This document shows, in pieces, positions 6,083 to 6,363 of a stretch of DNA of 6,363 nt. The number at the start of each line of letters is the position of its first letter. Position 1 is the first letter of the stretch. Source of the DNA: an uncultured Anaerolineaceae bacterium. GTDB lineage: Bacteria; Chloroflexota; Anaerolineae; Anaerolineales; Anaerolineaceae. Position numbers and translations under genes: made by a program. The stretch covers positions 1 to 6,363 of the forward strand of contig CALESS010000548.1 of NCBI GenBank assembly GCA_937907495.1, read 5' to 3'. A model generated the notes under the pieces. That model had not been told where the DNA came from. It was given only the letters and a program-made list of their open reading frames with translations, and ran no database searches.

Positions 6083-6363
6083 ATGTCTGATATCAACCCG
6101 AATGAGGATAGCGATTTCGAGCTGTTTGAGGAGGCTGGGGATTCCCAACCAACCATGCCGCCGGAGCCAGATGGCCCTGAACCGAAAGGCAACCGCTCCT
6201 TTGCCCTGACTGCCGGCATTATCGGCGGCATTATTGTGCTCGGCATCATCGCCCTGCTGGTCTACAACTTGATGATCGCTCCCCGTCAGCAGGAGCTGCA
6301 CCAGCAACAGGCCGCTCAAATTCTGGTGAATAACACCCGCACCGCCCAGGCCGCCACCCTGGC
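6083..6363 (+). CDS. Single-pass membrane protein with acidic N-terminal tail (3' partial)
   Basis: The frame is open from the ATG at 6083 to the window end, giving 93 complete codons. Residues 1-34 are acidic and proline-rich (for example DSDFELFEEAG at 9-19), followed by a short basic patch (KGNR, 35-38). A single hydrophobic helix rich in Ile, Leu and Gly runs about 41-65. After it comes a Gln/Ala-rich stretch (68-93) that looks like the start of a coiled coil. The positive residues before the helix suggest the tail is cytoplasmic and the bulk of the protein external. With no cleavage site visible the helix is probably a signal anchor. It starts 32 nt after the KOW gene, with a strong ribosome site. 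The remaining domain is outside the window, so no function can be given. The acidic tail resembles the first gene in composition but has no DWL motif. Confidence 0.85.
   Translation, partial: MSDINPNEDSDFELFEEAGDSQPTMPPEPDGPEPKGNRSFALTAGIIGGIIVLGIIALLVYNLMIAPRQQELHQQQAAQILVNNTRTAQAATL

Overview
The window is about 60% GC by eye, almost entirely coding on the + strand, and reads as one tight gene run. The gene content suggests a member of the Chloroflexota, most likely Anaerolineae. The grounds are a Pro/Glu-rich protein with many D-W-L motifs, a MutL-type ASKHA protein with no glutamate mutase beside it, and a barrel-sandwich/KOW protein. This assignment rests on recalled family patterns and was not checked by search.

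Layout: (1) nt 1-2555 is a gene whose 5' end lies outside the window. It encodes at least 850 residues: a long acidic, proline-rich tail with 14 tryptophan motifs of the DWL type, a conserved basic box, then two membrane helices flanking an external alpha/beta domain. (2) nt 2559-3227 encodes a 222-residue polytopic membrane protein with about six helices. (3) nt 3234-4958 encodes a 574-residue actin-fold (ASKHA) protein of the 'glutamate mutase MutL' family, which is unrelated to mismatch-repair MutL. (4) nt 4998-6050 encodes a 350-residue soluble protein with barrel-sandwich-like N-terminal segments and a C-terminal KOW motif. (5) nt 6083 to the window end is the start of a single-pass membrane protein with an acidic N-terminal tail.

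Genes 1-3 are separated by 3 and 6 nt, gene 4 follows after 39 nt and gene 5 after 32 nt. No terminator is visible, so co-transcription is likely; a weak extended -10 at the end of gene 4 could give gene 5 its own transcription. No RNA gene, insertion sequence, CRISPR array or phage gene was seen, and no non-coding stretch exceeds 40 bases.

The most interesting reading is that genes 1-4 (perhaps 5) encode an uncharacterised membrane-associated complex: a multivalent cytoplasmic scaffold anchored in the membrane, a polytopic partner, a predicted nucleotide-binding actin-fold protein and an adaptor-like soluble protein. This is inferred from gene order and domain types; no function is established by the sequence.
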